From Dorea sp. AF36-15AT (GTDB lineage Bacteria; Bacillota; Clostridia; Lachnospirales; Lachnospiraceae), in contig NZ_QUDV01000004.1 of assembly GCF_003477705.1 (NCBI RefSeq), positions 124,001-188,000 of the forward strand: a stretch of 64,000 nt of DNA. The letters are read 5' to 3'. The notes below the pieces were generated by a model. The model saw only the letters and a list, made by a program, of their open reading frames with translations. It did not search any database and was not told the origin of the DNA. Positions within the stretch are counted from its first letter, which is position 1; every line of letters starts with the position of its first letter. The position numbers were made by a program, and so were the translations under genes. Shown in pieces: positions 1 to 8,218 of this stretch.

Positions 1-336
1 AGCAAGACTGGTAGAAATGAGCTTATAAGAATATTGAAATGAAATGCGGGGGAGATCGGCTAATGCCGATTTCTTCCGCTATTTTCTTTGTAAGCGCGTG
101 TCTTTCTCGGCTCATGGTCCTGCAGCTTGATATAACTTTCTATACTATGCTCTTTAAAAAAACAGCAGATTTTTTTCACTACAATAGCCGCTGTCTCAGT
201 TACTTCTTTCAGCACTTCTATAAAAATATTGAAAACTTAAAAATCTCCGTCCGATACTGTTGACATATAATTAAAGTAGTGATAATATCATATGTAATCT
301 ATACAAGCGTTTGTAATCGCTCGCTCGAGCAAAATA

Positions 337-403
337 TAATGGTCAAAGACGTCAAATGGTAAAGTCGCCAATACTCAAAAACCAAGTGAATAAAATGGTA
401 AAG
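337..403 (+). repeat. AAATGGTAAAG direct repeats upstream of the Rpn promoter
   Basis: AAATGGTAAAG occurs at 354-364 and 393-403, and a variant AATGGTCAAAG lies at about 337-347. All sit upstream of the promoter at 447-475. The same word recurs upstream of the exopolysaccharide promoter at 4712-4754. The spacing and position suggest a regulator site, but this is inference from repetition alone. Confidence 0.45.
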
Positions 404-446
404 TGTCAAAGCTACAGGCTCCTTGAAGTTTGTATGCTTAAAACGG

Positions 447-475
447 TTGCAGAAAAGAATTATTTGTAGTATATT
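447..475 (+). promoter_or_regulatory. Predicted sigma-A promoter of the Rpn-family gene
   Basis: TTGCAG at 447-452, a 17-base spacer and TATATT at 470-475 form a good vegetative promoter about 60 bases before the start codon at 538. A second possible promoter lies further up (TTGACA 260-265, 17 bases, TAATAT 283-288). Apart from these and the AAATGGTAAAG repeats I see no supported gene in 1-537. Confidence 0.55.
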
Positions 476-537
476 GATTATAGAAGTATCACAAACGAAC
501 CTCTTTTCTGCGCGGAAGGGAGGAATATGATACATTT

Positions 538-1527
538 ATGGATATGATTCAGACTAAAGAAAACCGAGAGGTAAAGAACAGTGTATTTATTGACTTGTTT
601 TGTTATGACCGGACGGCAGAAGATAATGTCATTTCTTTATATAATGCACTTCATGAAGAAACACTGCCAGAAGGGACGAGAGTCGAATGGATGCAGTTAG
701 ATAATGTCATATACATGACTTTGCGCAATGATGTGGCTTTTCAAGTGGATGGGAAAACGATGATATTTGCAGAACATCAATCGACGATTAATGAGAATAT
801 GCCATTGAGGAGCTTCTTGTATGCAGGAAGAGCATATGAACAGTTGGTGCCAGACAGAGGACGTTATAGGAAAAAACGAATTGCACTTCCATATCCAGAG
901 TTTTATACATTTTATAACGGTAAGGAAAAATATATAAAAGAAACAATACTTCGCTTATCAGATTCGTATAAACAGAATCGGAATTCAGAAGCTATGCTGG
1001 AACTCATAGTTCGTGTTATTAATATTAATCTGGAAGAGCAGCATGAAATTTTGGAAAAATGTCCAATACTTAAAGAATATAGTCAATTAATGGCAATGAT
1101 ACGTGATAACCAGTGTCAAGGGAAGAAAGATGCATACAAAATAGCAATTCAGGAATGTATCAGTCAAGGAATACTAAAAGAGTACTTACAAAGAAAAGGA
1201 AGCGAGGTATGCAATATGTTAATAGCAGACTACAATTATGAATTAGATATGGAAGTTCAGAGAGAAGAAGCGAGAGAAGAGGGATTCGAGGAAGGCAGAA
1301 TGGCAGGTATGGAGAAAGGGCTGTCAGAAGGTATGGAGAAAGGAATGGCAGAGGGAAGAGTAGAAGGCATACGAGAAGGCATACGAGAAGGCAGGCAAGA
1401 AGGTCGTAAAGAGATGATACTAAAAGTATACAGCGATGGAAAAACAATAGCAGAGATCGCGAATTTTCTTGGTGAGCCTGTAGAAGAGATAGAAAAGATT
1501 ATCAATAGTTGCGAGTGGAGACAATAA
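538..1527 (+). CDS. Rpn-family recombination-promoting nuclease / putative transposase
   Basis: A 329-residue protein with the PD-(D/E)XK-like N-terminal domain of the Rpn family (about residues 15-200). The conserved core reads NDVAFQVDGKTMIFAEHQS, where D and E-x-Q are the presumed metal-binding residues. Known relatives (RpnA-E in E. coli) are DNA endonucleases that stimulate recombination, and such genes are often present in many copies per genome. The C-terminal third (about 240-300) is a run of short EG-rich repeats (EGMEKG, EGIREG), typical of the family and probably a flexible or coiled segment. The start at 538 lies about 14 bases after GGGAGG at 518-523. It is a single gene with its own promoter and a terminator at 1538. 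No truncation is visible. Confidence 0.8.
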   Translation: MDMIQTKENREVKNSVFIDLFCYDRTAEDNVISLYNALHEETLPEGTRVEWMQLDNVIYMTLRNDVAFQVDGKTMIFAEHQSTINENMPLRSFLYAGRAYEQLVPDRGRYRKKRIALPYPEFYTFYNGKEKYIKETILRLSDSYKQNRNSEAMLELIVRVININLEEQHEILEKCPILKEYSQLMAMIRDNQCQGKKDAYKIAIQECISQGILKEYLQRKGSEVCNMLIADYNYELDMEVQREEAREEGFEEGRMAGMEKGLSEGMEKGMAEGRVEGIREGIREGRQEGRKEMILKVYSDGKTIAEIANFLGEPVEEIEKIINSCEWRQ

Positions 1528-1537
1528 TATAAATCCC

Positions 1538-1575
1538 GAGCCCCTTTAATCTTGTATTAGAGGGGCTCATATTTT
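1538..1575. terminator. Bidirectional intrinsic terminator
   Basis: GAGCCCCT at 1538-1545 pairs with AGGGGCTC at 1561-1568 and is followed by ATATTTT on the plus strand. It lies between the convergent Rpn gene and the minus-strand cysteine-cluster gene, so it probably serves both. Confidence 0.7.
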
Positions 1576-2230
1576 ACATATGAAAGTACCGCTTTGCTTC
1601 GTTAAGTCTTCCGTGGAATGCTTCATAGAAGTCTTCGCAAGGCGCGAGGTAGAACTGCTGCAGTACGTACATACAGATGGAACGTATCTGTGTCTGATCC
1701 TCCATTCCGGCAATCCGTTCCTGAAGCGCTTTGAGGAAATAGTGCCAGTCACTGATGAACTGCTCGTAGGTGCGTATATCATCGGTATCCAGCCATTTAT
1801 AGACTTTGATCTTGGCTTTGGACGGCTTCGGACATTCATGCACCTGCAGGAAATACCGGAAGCTGTCGTTTTCGTAGAAGCGTCCCAGAGGGAAGAGCCT
1901 GCAGATGCCAGGCCGGTATGCGTGGATGCTGCATCGACCCTGCCCGTTTAAGAATGGACAGGCATCGGCGCTTTCGGTCATCTTGAGGTTGGGGAGGATT
2001 AATCCATCTACGACATTCAGTTCTATATGCTGGGATAAAAGCGCTTCAAATGGAACACCAAGCCCTGTAGTAAGGCGGTGGACATCCAGCGGATCGAGGA
2101 CGATAGACTTACCCATGCCCCGGCAGCAGGCGGAACATCCTTCACAGCCCTTACAGTCAGCCTTTACCATATCATTCGCATCATATAATTTGCCGTCGGA
2201 GATCTCCGACAGATCTACATTTCGTAACAT
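1574..2230 (-). CDS. YkgJ-family cysteine-cluster protein
   Basis: A 218-residue cytoplasmic protein with the YkgJ/UPF0153 signature. The cysteines are closely spaced near the N-terminus (C26, C29, C32, C35, C36; pattern CxxCxxCxxCC), with further conserved Cys in ACPFLNGQGRCSIHAYRPGICRLFP and a final HECP. These presumably bind Zn or an Fe-S cluster. The family is widespread and its biochemical role is unsettled. AGGAG on the minus strand precedes the ATG at 2230 at good spacing. The gene stands alone between two hairpins, with no operon partner. The family call is firm and the function unknown. Confidence 0.8.
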   Translation of the reverse strand: MLRNVDLSEISDGKLYDANDMVKADCKGCEGCSACCRGMGKSIVLDPLDVHRLTTGLGVPFEALLSQHIELNVVDGLILPNLKMTESADACPFLNGQGRCSIHAYRPGICRLFPLGRFYENDSFRYFLQVHECPKPSKAKIKVYKWLDTDDIRTYEQFISDWHYFLKALQERIAGMEDQTQIRSICMYVLQQFYLAPCEDFYEAFHGRLNEAKRYFHM

Positions 2231-2249
2231 AGTACTCCTTTACATGAAT

Positions 2250-2281
2250 ACAGACCTCAGACAATACTGAGGCCTGTTTTT
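2250..2281. terminator. Terminator-like hairpin
   Basis: ACAGACCTCAG (2250-2260) pairs with CTGAGGCCTGT (2267-2277), with one mismatch. A T-run follows on the plus strand only. It lies between glgD and the cysteine-cluster gene, both on the minus strand, so as an end for glgCD it has the hairpin but a poor U-tract. Confidence 0.4.
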
Positions 2282-2335
2282 CTTCTTTGAAATTGCAATG
2301 CCATATCGCATTAAAACCGGTATTGCTTAATATTT

Positions 2336-3448
2336 TTATAAGTGATCGCCGCGCTTCACATAACCCGGATGCTCCGGCGTACCCTTCACTTCTTTGATGT
2401 GATTGATACGTACATGCTTATCTACAACTACATTCTCCAGAACGGTATCCTCACCGATGACTACATCCGGAAGGATTACGCAGTTCTTCACTACAGCACC
2501 TTTTTTGATGATACAGCCACGGCTCAGAATGGAGTGGTCAATCGTGCCTTCGATGCGGCATCCGTTGGAAATAACAGATGCTTTGACATCTGCACCCTCC
2601 AGATACTGTGTCGGACAGCTATCGCTCGTACGTGTATAAATCGGCCAATCCGGATCGAACAGGCTGCGAGCGGTCTTGAGATCGATCAGAGACATGCTGG
2701 TGTCATAGTAACTCTTGAAATCAGTAATAGATCCAAAGTAACCACGATGAGCCACGCCACGGATATCCATTTCATTGCACATGAGATTCACCCAATCCAT
2801 CAGAGAGTACATAGCAGATGTGTTATGAGCCTTCTTGATCATATCAATGAACAGGTCACGTCTCATGACATAGGTTCCTGCAAAAATCTGGCGATTCTTC
2901 GCTGTTCCACGGTTTGGTGTAATGGAAAGTACACCTTTTTGACGATTCAATTCCAGTGTCTGACAGGTTAAGAATTGTTCCTTTGCATTATCGGTAGAGT
3001 GATACAGCAGGGTAATGTCTGCACCAGACTCGATATGTTGGTCAAGCAGTTCTTTGAAATCCTGCTTGAAGATCATACAGCTGGAGGCGACGATCACATA
3101 ATCATGGCAGGAATTTTCGATGACTTCGATATTGTCCATGTAAGCAGAGATATCATTGCTATACAGACTGTCCAGTTCATCCTCTGCAAAGAGCAGATGC
3201 AGCCTGCCACGCTTGGAGTTGATATTATATTGACGCCCGGTTCCCAGATGCTCGGCAAGTGAACGCGGTTTCCAGCGTGTGTATACGTGGATGTTTTCCA
3301 TGCCGCTGTTACTGAAGTTAGAGATTGGGAAATCGATCACACGGTATCTGCCCAGGAAAGAGATAGCGCCGACAGACCGGTAATCCTGCAGACCGGTTAC
3401 TTTTGTATGATTGCTGGCAAAATTAATAATACCAAGTGCACTGTTCAT
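2336..3448 (-). CDS. glgD: GlgD, regulatory-type subunit of glucose-1-phosphate adenylyltransferase
   Basis: A 370-residue nucleotidyltransferase-fold protein with a C-terminal left-handed beta-helix (about 280-370). It keeps the family signature GRYRVIDFPISNFSNSG, but the N-terminal GGxGxRL nucleotide loop is replaced by FASNHTKV. This marks GlgD, the partner that modulates GlgC in the heterotetramers known from Bacillus/Geobacillus rather than an efficient catalyst by itself. The complex makes ADP-glucose from glucose-1-phosphate and ATP for glycogen synthesis in the cytoplasm. It starts one base after the glgC stop, so the two are translationally linked. Length is normal for GlgD. Confidence 0.93.
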   Translation of the reverse strand: MNSALGIINFASNHTKVTGLQDYRSVGAISFLGRYRVIDFPISNFSNSGMENIHVYTRWKPRSLAEHLGTGRQYNINSKRGRLHLLFAEDELDSLYSNDISAYMDNIEVIENSCHDYVIVASSCMIFKQDFKELLDQHIESGADITLLYHSTDNAKEQFLTCQTLELNRQKGVLSITPNRGTAKNRQIFAGTYVMRRDLFIDMIKKAHNTSAMYSLMDWVNLMCNEMDIRGVAHRGYFGSITDFKSYYDTSMSLIDLKTARSLFDPDWPIYTRTSDSCPTQYLEGADVKASVISNGCRIEGTIDHSILSRGCIIKKGAVVKNCVILPDVVIGEDTVLENVVVDKHVRINHIKEVKGTPEHPGYVKRGDHL

Positions 3449-3449
3449 A

Positions 3450-4589
3450 TTATTCGTCCCCCTTTACACGTTTTGATATTAATTCGATGTGTTCGCTGTC
3501 AGGAGAACCTACAACTGCACCGGCACCGATCCGTACGCCGTCAGCAATCAGAGCGCGGGTGACTACGGCACCTTCTTCTACGATAACATTCGGCATCAGC
3601 ACCGAATCAATGATCTTAGCTTCCGGGGCAATGCGTGAGCCTGTAAAGAGCACGGAATTCCTGACCTCTCCCTCGATCACACAGCCCTGATTGATATACG
3701 CATGGCTGATCTTTGCATCCTCACCGATATACTGTGGCAGAGAATTGGTATCTTCTGTGTAGATCTTCCAGGTCGGATCACTCAGATCCAGCGGACTCGG
3801 AGCCTCTATGAGATCCATGTTGGCTTCCCAGAGAGAATCGATCGTACCAACATCCTTCCAATATCCTTTGAACTTATAAGCCATCAGCTTACGCTCATCT
3901 GCCAGAAGTGCCGGAATGATATCCTTACCAAAATCATGGTTAGACTCGGTATTCTTCATATCAGCTACCAGCATCTTGCGAAGCAGCTTCCAGTTAAATA
4001 TGTAGATACCCATCGAAGCCAGATTACTCTTCGGCTGCGGCGGCTTCTCTTCAAACTCAATAATGCGTCCATCTTCATCCGTATTCATAATACCGAAACG
4101 GCTGGCTTCCTTCATAGGAACCTCAATAACCGCGATGGTCGCATCGGCATTATGCTCTTTATGATAAGAAAGCATCTTGTCATAATCCATCTTGTAAATG
4201 TGGTCGCCTGAAAGCACCAGCAGATACTCCGGACCGAAACCGTCGATGAAGTCGATATTCTGGGAAATCGCGTCTGCCGTACCTCTGTATACATCCAGGT
4301 TGGCATCCGCTTTCTCGCGCGGCGGCAATACGAAGACGCCACTGTCCTTGGCATCTAGTCCCCAACGACCGCCTGCAGCCACATAACTGTTCAGGATAAC
4401 GGATTCATACTGTGTTAATACTCCCACTACATCAATACCGCTGTTGGCACAATTACTAATCGGGAAATCGATGATTCTATATTTTCCACCGTAGCCTACT
4501 GCGGGTTTGGCAACTTTATTCGTTAGTTCGTGCAAGCGAGAACCACGGCCGCCGGCCAGGATCATCGCTAACATTTCGTTGTGCTTCAT
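3450..4589 (-). CDS. glgC: GlgC, catalytic subunit of glucose-1-phosphate adenylyltransferase
   Basis: A 379-residue protein with the intact nucleotide-binding loop LAGGRGSRL at residues 11-19, then [19 protein letters not shown], the substrate motif [12 protein letters not shown] and a C-terminal hexapeptide beta-helix. It catalyses the committed step of bacterial glycogen synthesis (ATP + glucose-1-P to ADP-glucose + PPi). I take the ATG at 4589. It has AGGAAAGGGG just upstream and aligns with family N-termini. An in-frame start 30 codons further up (4679) would add an unrelated low-complexity extension. First gene of a two-gene glgC-glgD unit. No branching enzyme or glycogen synthase is adjacent. 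Confidence 0.95.
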   Translation of the reverse strand: MKHNEMLAMILAGGRGSRLHELTNKVAKPAVGYGGKYRIIDFPISNCANSGIDVVGVLTQYESVILNSYVAAGGRWGLDAKDSGVFVLPPREKADANLDVYRGTADAISQNIDFIDGFGPEYLLVLSGDHIYKMDYDKMLSYHKEHNADATIAVIEVPMKEASRFGIMNTDEDGRIIEFEEKPPQPKSNLASMGIYIFNWKLLRKMLVADMKNTESNHDFGKDIIPALLADERKLMAYKFKGYWKDVGTIDSLWEANMDLIEAPSPLDLSDPTWKIYTEDTNSLPQYIGEDAKISHAYINQGCVIEGEVRNSVLFTGSRIAPEAKIIDSVLMPNVIVEEGAVVTRALIADGVRIGAGAVVGSPDSEHIELISKRVKGDE

Positions 4590-4617
4590 AAAAATAACCC
4601 CTTTCCTTTCAATAATA

Positions 4618-4663
4618 CTATAGAAATATTGTACAACTTTCTGAGGTTTATTTCTATAGAAAT
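4618..4663 (-). promoter_or_regulatory. Direct repeats CTATAGAAAT before glgC
   Basis: CTATAGAAAT (plus-strand reading) occurs at 4618-4627 and 4654-4663, 36 bases apart. The second is part of the perfect palindrome TTTCTATAGAAA (4651-4662). They lie in the glgC upstream region, where a promoter on the minus strand is expected. A regulator-binding role is inference. Confidence 0.3.
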
Positions 4664-4711
4664 TGTGAAATAAAACCATTAAATTTAGGGGTGGAATATT
4701 TACATATCGAA

Positions 4712-4754
4712 AAATGGTAAAGAATACATAAAGATCGTGTTAAATGGTAAAAAG
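4712..4754 (+). repeat. AAATGGTAAAG repeats upstream of the EPS promoter
   Basis: AAATGGTAAAG at 4712-4722 and AAATGGTAAAAAG at 4742-4754 lie 30 bases apart, just above the G14 tract and the exopolysaccharide promoter. The same word stands upstream of the Rpn promoter (354-403). Possible shared operator; not proven. Confidence 0.45.
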
Positions 4755-4766
4755 TGAAAAAATTTC

Positions 4767-4780
4767 GGGGGGGGGGGGGG
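4767..4780 (+). repeat. Homopolymer run of 14 G next to the EPS promoter -35 box
   Basis: Fourteen consecutive G at 4767-4780 end two bases before the TTGACA box at 4783. No comparable run was noticed elsewhere in the window. Poly-G tracts of this length are hot spots for slipped-strand mispairing, and such tracts beside promoters are a known phase-variation mechanism in other bacteria. The read count in this tract may itself be uncertain. Confidence 0.9.
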
Positions 4781-4782
4781 TA

Positions 4783-4811
4783 TTGACAAGCGGTAAAGGA
4801 AACGATAAAAT
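4783..4811 (+). promoter_or_regulatory. Sigma-A promoter of the exopolysaccharide operon
   Basis: TTGACA at 4783-4788, exactly 17 bases, then TAAAAT at 4806-4811: a near-consensus vegetative promoter. It directs transcription toward cpsB at 5024 through a roughly 200-base leader that carries a short ORF and a terminator. Confidence 0.75.
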
Positions 4812-4901
4812 AATACAAGGATTTGCTAAAATTATCCTAATTCTAAAGTACTACAACGAATGCAAGGATGAGAATGGCCATCGATTCAGAGGAGTATGGT
4901 T

Positions 4902-4970
4902 ATGAAAGACATAAGAGGTTACAGACAGAATGATATAGATGATATAGATAAGGTAAGGCAGATTGTATGA
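4902..4970 (+). CDS. Putative 22-residue leader peptide of the EPS operon
   Basis: A short ORF (MKDIRGYRQNDIDDIDKVRQ, then IV and stop) with AGAGGAG about 7 bases before the ATG at 4902. An in-frame ATG at 4896 is an alternative. Its last codons form the 5' arm of the intrinsic terminator at 4957-4991, and the stop TGA (4968-4970) falls in the loop. A ribosome reaching the stop would cover the 5' arm and could prevent terminator folding. No run of one regulatory amino acid is seen, though Asp and Ile are enriched. It has no recognisable family. Whether it is translated is inference. Confidence 0.45.
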   Translation: MKDIRGYRQNDIDDIDKVRQIV

Positions 4971-4999
4971 AGTAGTATTGCGCAATCTGCCTTTTTTAT
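4957..4999 (+). terminator. Intrinsic terminator/attenuator in the EPS leader
   Basis: GGCAGATTG (4957-4965) pairs perfectly with CAATCTGCC (4983-4991) and is followed by TTTTTT. It lies between the promoter (4783-4811) and the first structural gene, so it should stop most transcripts unless read through or antiterminated. Confidence 0.8.
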
Positions 5000-5023
5000 T
5001 GACTATAAAGATGGGGAGTAACT

Positions 5024-5779
5024 ATGAAAAAAGTCGAGATGCATTGTCACATCCTTCCGGGGATCGATGATGGTGCTGAAGATATGAAACAGAGCCTTCA
5101 GATGCTGCATATTGCTATGGAGCATGAGATCGTGGGTGCGATTGTTACGCCACATGGTTCTGCCAGGGATGCCTCTCGTGAACGGACAGAAAAGATCCGC
5201 AAGCTGTGCAGGATATTCCGGGCAAAGGCAGAGCAGCAATTCGATGTGATATTTCCGGTGTTTCCGGGACAGGAGATCCTGTATTCATCCGATATCAGAA
5301 GACTTCTGGATGAAGGAAAACTACTGACACTGGCAGACACCCGGTATGTGCTGGTGGAGTTTATGCCAGAGGTACCGTATTCGACATTATTTGCTGCGGT
5401 ACGTGAACTCCGGATGGCTGGATATGTACCGATATTGGCACATGTGGAGCGGTATCATGTACTGCGGGAGGATGGAAGAATCGAAGAACTGATCCATGAC
5501 GGAGCAAAGATTCAGATTAATTACAGTTCTGTAGGCGGAAGCTGGTACAGCAAGACCACCAGATGGTGTAGAAAGCAGCTGGAAGAGCAGAACGTGCATT
5601 TCTTATCTACGGATATGCATGATCCGCTGCACCGAAGTCCGGACACAGAAGCTGCGGAAAAGTGGATGCAGAAGCATCTGGAACCGGAGTATATCCGTAT
5701 GCTGGTACATGGAAGTGCCAGAGAGATCTTAGAAGAGAAGAGACGAAAGAAATTAAAATCAGACAAAGGAACGAGATAA
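5024..5779 (+). CDS. cpsB: CpsB/CapC-type tyrosine-protein phosphatase (PHP family)
   Basis: A 251-residue PHP-fold metal-dependent phosphatase. It has the N-terminal HxH (H7, H9) followed by LPGIDDGAEDM, then TPHGS, FPGQEI, LAHVERY and STDMHD. These supply the metal ligands seen in CpsB/YwqE enzymes. It should dephosphorylate the tyrosine cluster of the CpsD kinase encoded two genes on and so tune chain length and output of the polysaccharide. GGGGAG precedes the ATG, and cpsC follows without a gap, in the usual cpsB-C-D order of Gram-positive EPS loci. Confidence 0.88.
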   Translation: MKKVEMHCHILPGIDDGAEDMKQSLQMLHIAMEHEIVGAIVTPHGSARDASRERTEKIRKLCRIFRAKAEQQFDVIFPVFPGQEILYSSDIRRLLDEGKLLTLADTRYVLVEFMPEVPYSTLFAAVRELRMAGYVPILAHVERYHVLREDGRIEELIHDGAKIQINYSSVGGSWYSKTTRWCRKQLEEQNVHFLSTDMHDPLHRSPDTEAAEKWMQKHLEPEYIRMLVHGSAREILEEKRRKKLKSDKGTR

Positions 5780-6502
5780 ATGGAAAAAAGATACGAAAAC
5801 GAAGAAATGGAAATAGACCTGCTGGAGCTTTTTTATGTGCTGCGGTCTAAGATTCTGGCAATTCTGATGTGCGGCATTATATTCGGCGGTCTGGCATTTG
5901 GCTATGCCAAATATCTGGTTACGCCACAGTACACATCATCTTCCATGATGCTGGTGCTCACCAAGGAGACAACTCTTAGTTCGCTGGCCGATTTACAGAT
6001 CGGCTCTCAGCTGACAAAGGATTATTCGCTTTTAATAACCAGCCGCCCGGTACTTACCGAGGTGGTAGATAACCTGGATCTGGACATGGACTATAAGGCG
6101 TTGAAAAACTGTATCACAGTAACGAACCAGGACGATACACGTATCCTGCAGATCGCGGTGCAGTATCCGGATGCAAAGAAAGCAAAAGACATCGTAGATG
6201 AACTGTCAAATGTGGCATCAGAATATATCGGAGAACAGATGGAGGTTGCACCACCTAAGATCATCGAGACCGGCGAAGTGCCGACTGTCCGTTCGGATAC
6301 GAGTGTGACGAAGACAACAGCTATGGGTATCCTGCTTGGCATGCTCCTCTGTGCAGGCGTGGTGGTAGTAAGAGCATTGATGGATGACACAATCCGCTCA
6401 GAAGAAGACATTGAGAAATATCTGGGATTATCCACGCTCAGCGTGATCCCGGACAGAAAGGATTATATAAATGGAACAGGAAAGAAGAAGTCAAAGAAGT
6501 GA
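5780..6502 (+). CDS. cpsC: CpsC-type chain-length determinant / kinase activator (Wzz family)
   Basis: A 240-residue membrane protein of the polysaccharide copolymerase family. Two transmembrane segments (about 25-45 and 175-195) flank an extracellular domain, with a short cytoplasmic tail that in this family docks and activates the separate BY-kinase CpsD. It sets repeat-unit chain length in Wzy-dependent synthesis. The ATG abuts the cpsB stop and the 3' end overlaps cpsD by 32 bases, indicating coupled translation. Confidence 0.87.
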   Translation: MEKRYENEEMEIDLLELFYVLRSKILAILMCGIIFGGLAFGYAKYLVTPQYTSSSMMLVLTKETTLSSLADLQIGSQLTKDYSLLITSRPVLTEVVDNLDLDMDYKALKNCITVTNQDDTRILQIAVQYPDAKKAKDIVDELSNVASEYIGEQMEVAPPKIIETGEVPTVRSDTSVTKTTAMGILLGMLLCAGVVVVRALMDDTIRSEEDIEKYLGLSTLSVIPDRKDYINGTGKKKSKK

Positions 6503-7223
6503 TGCACGTCAACAGACAAGAGTAAGACCGAGCGTCACGATGGTAGATCAGCGCAAAGAGAACTATCATTATGAAGAAGCGCTGAAGACACTGCGTACCA
6601 ATATACAGTTTGCCGGAGCAGAGATTACATCCATTCTGGTAACCAGCTGTTATCCGAATGAAGGTAAGAGCGATATCGTATCACAGCTTGCCAAAGAGAT
6701 GGGAAAAGCAGGCAAGAAGGTACTGCTGCTGGATGCGGATATCCGTAAGTCGGCATTTATCCAGAGATTCCAGATCGAGGGAGAGGTCAAGGGCTTATCC
6801 CAGTACCTCAGCGGACAGGTCGCAGTCAGAGATATCCTCTATACAACAAACTATGAGAATGTAGACATTATCTTTGCCGGCCCGGTAGCACCGAATCCAT
6901 CGGAGCTTCTGGAAGGCAAGTTGTTTGCACATCTGGTAGAAGGACTGAGCCAGAGATATGATTACATCCTGATCGATACTCCACCGATGGCGAGCGTGAT
7001 CGATGCTGCGATCGTTGGCGGTGTGTGTGACGGAGCAATACTTGTAATAGAAGATGGAACGGTAGGATACCGTACAGCACAGAAGGTCAAGGCACAGCTG
7101 GAAAAAAGTGGAAGCCGTGTGCTTGGGGCGGTGCTTAATAAGGTAGAAATGAAAAAAGGCAAGTACTATTCGTATGACAAGTATGGCAAATATAGCAAAT
7201 ACGGAAGGTATGGAAAGTATTAG
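6471..7223 (+). CDS. cpsD: CpsD-type bacterial tyrosine kinase
   Basis: A 250-residue cytoplasmic BY-kinase. Walker A is SCYPNEGKS (59-67), Walker A' VLLLDADIR (84-92) and Walker B YILIDTPP (165-172). The C-terminal 20 residues hold eight tyrosines in KYG-type repeats, the autophosphorylation cluster. With CpsC as membrane activator and CpsB as phosphatase it controls polymerisation. It starts inside the end of cpsC, with AAAGGA about 9 bases upstream. A later in-frame Met (residue 24, MVDQRKEN) is closer to many family N-termini and could be the true start. Confidence 0.9.
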   Translation: MEQERRSQRSDARQQTRVRPSVTMVDQRKENYHYEEALKTLRTNIQFAGAEITSILVTSCYPNEGKSDIVSQLAKEMGKAGKKVLLLDADIRKSAFIQRFQIEGEVKGLSQYLSGQVAVRDILYTTNYENVDIIFAGPVAPNPSELLEGKLFAHLVEGLSQRYDYILIDTPPMASVIDAAIVGGVCDGAILVIEDGTVGYRTAQKVKAQLEKSGSRVLGAVLNKVEMKKGKYYSYDKYGKYSKYGRYGKY

Positions 7224-7226
7224 ACG

Positions 7227-8204
7227 ATGAAAGCAAGAAGAGTAATCATTGGGATGCTGGTCATGGCCTTGTGTGGAACACTTGGCACAGTGGGATGTCA
7301 GAAGAAAAGCACAGAGACATCCGCCAAGTCGGATAAGACCAACGAAGAAAGTGAACCGACCATCCAGTGGCAGGGCAAGAAATGGGAATATAACAAGAAT
7401 ATCAGCAATTACCTGTTTGTAGGAGTTGATACCAGAGAACAGGCAGACACGCGTGTGGGACGAACAGATGCCGGACAGGCAGATGCGTTATTTCTGTTGT
7501 CGGTGAACCGTAAAAGCGGAGCAGTGACCATGATCTCGATTCCGCGGGATACGATGACGGCAGTAGAAAGCTTTGATCTGGAAGGCAACAGTCTGGGAAC
7601 ATCCACAGACCATATCAGTTTATCATACGGATATGGAGACGGAGGTCAGAAGAGTTGTAAGCTGACCCAGGAAGCAGTTGAGAATCTGATGTATGGCGTA
7701 CCGATCCAGGGCTTTTTTGCATTGAATCTGGACGGACTGCCGGAACTGAGTAAAAGTGTGGGAGGTATCACAGTGACTGTGCCGGATGACAGTCTGGTAG
7801 ACCAGCATCCGGAGTTTACAGCGGGTACAGAAGTGACATTGGATGAGGGTAACACAGAGATCTTCGTAAGAAGCAGAGATACCGAGACCAGTCAGAGCGC
7901 GATCGCCAGACTGGGACGCCAGAAGATATATATCCGTGCATTTGTGGATAAGGCAAAGGAGTTATACGCAGAAGATGCGGGCTATGCAGCGAAGCTGTAT
8001 CAGGCACTCACACCATATATGGTGACAAATATCAGTCAGGACCGTCTGGTCAAATTAGTCCAGTCCATTGATCAGGATAAAGGATATGAGGAATGGACGA
8101 TTCCAGGAGAAGGCGTGGAAGGAGAATCCTATGATGAATATCATGTGGATGATGATGCACTGTATGAACAGATCATACATACCTTCTACAAGGAAGTAAA
8201 GTAA
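7227..8204 (+). CDS. LCP-family (LytR-CpsA-Psr) cell-wall ligase
   Basis: A 325-residue secreted/anchored protein. It has an N-terminal hydrophobic segment (6-23) ending at C24 (possible but atypical lipobox), a Lys/Ser/Glu linker, then an LCP domain from about residue 60. LCP hallmarks are FVGVDTR, GRTDAGQADALFLLSVN and SIPRDTM, the Arg/Asp positions that bind the polyprenyl pyrophosphate. Family members transfer the finished glycopolymer from undecaprenyl-PP to peptidoglycan outside the membrane. It starts three bases after cpsD in the same operon, so it probably anchors this locus's polysaccharide to the wall. Confidence 0.88.
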   Translation: MKARRVIIGMLVMALCGTLGTVGCQKKSTETSAKSDKTNEESEPTIQWQGKKWEYNKNISNYLFVGVDTREQADTRVGRTDAGQADALFLLSVNRKSGAVTMISIPRDTMTAVESFDLEGNSLGTSTDHISLSYGYGDGGQKSCKLTQEAVENLMYGVPIQGFFALNLDGLPELSKSVGGITVTVPDDSLVDQHPEFTAGTEVTLDEGNTEIFVRSRDTETSQSAIARLGRQKIYIRAFVDKAKELYAEDAGYAAKLYQALTPYMVTNISQDRLVKLVQSIDQDKGYEEWTIPGEGVEGESYDEYHVDDDALYEQIIHTFYKEVK

Positions 8205-8218
8205 AGGAGCATCAGGCT

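Noticed and set aside
39-263. A 74-codon plus-strand ORF before the Rpn gene
   Set aside because: No ribosome site, low-complexity Phe/Ser/Cys-rich product and no family resemblance; probably decayed intergenic DNA.
1160-1505. Long antisense ORFs opposite the Rpn C-terminus
   Set aside because: They are mirror images of the EG-rich repeats and have biased Leu/Pro/Ser composition; the plus-strand gene explains them.
1580-2270. Plus-strand ORFs opposite the cysteine-cluster gene
   Set aside because: The minus-strand frame carries the conserved Cys motifs and a ribosome site; the opposite frames are shadows.
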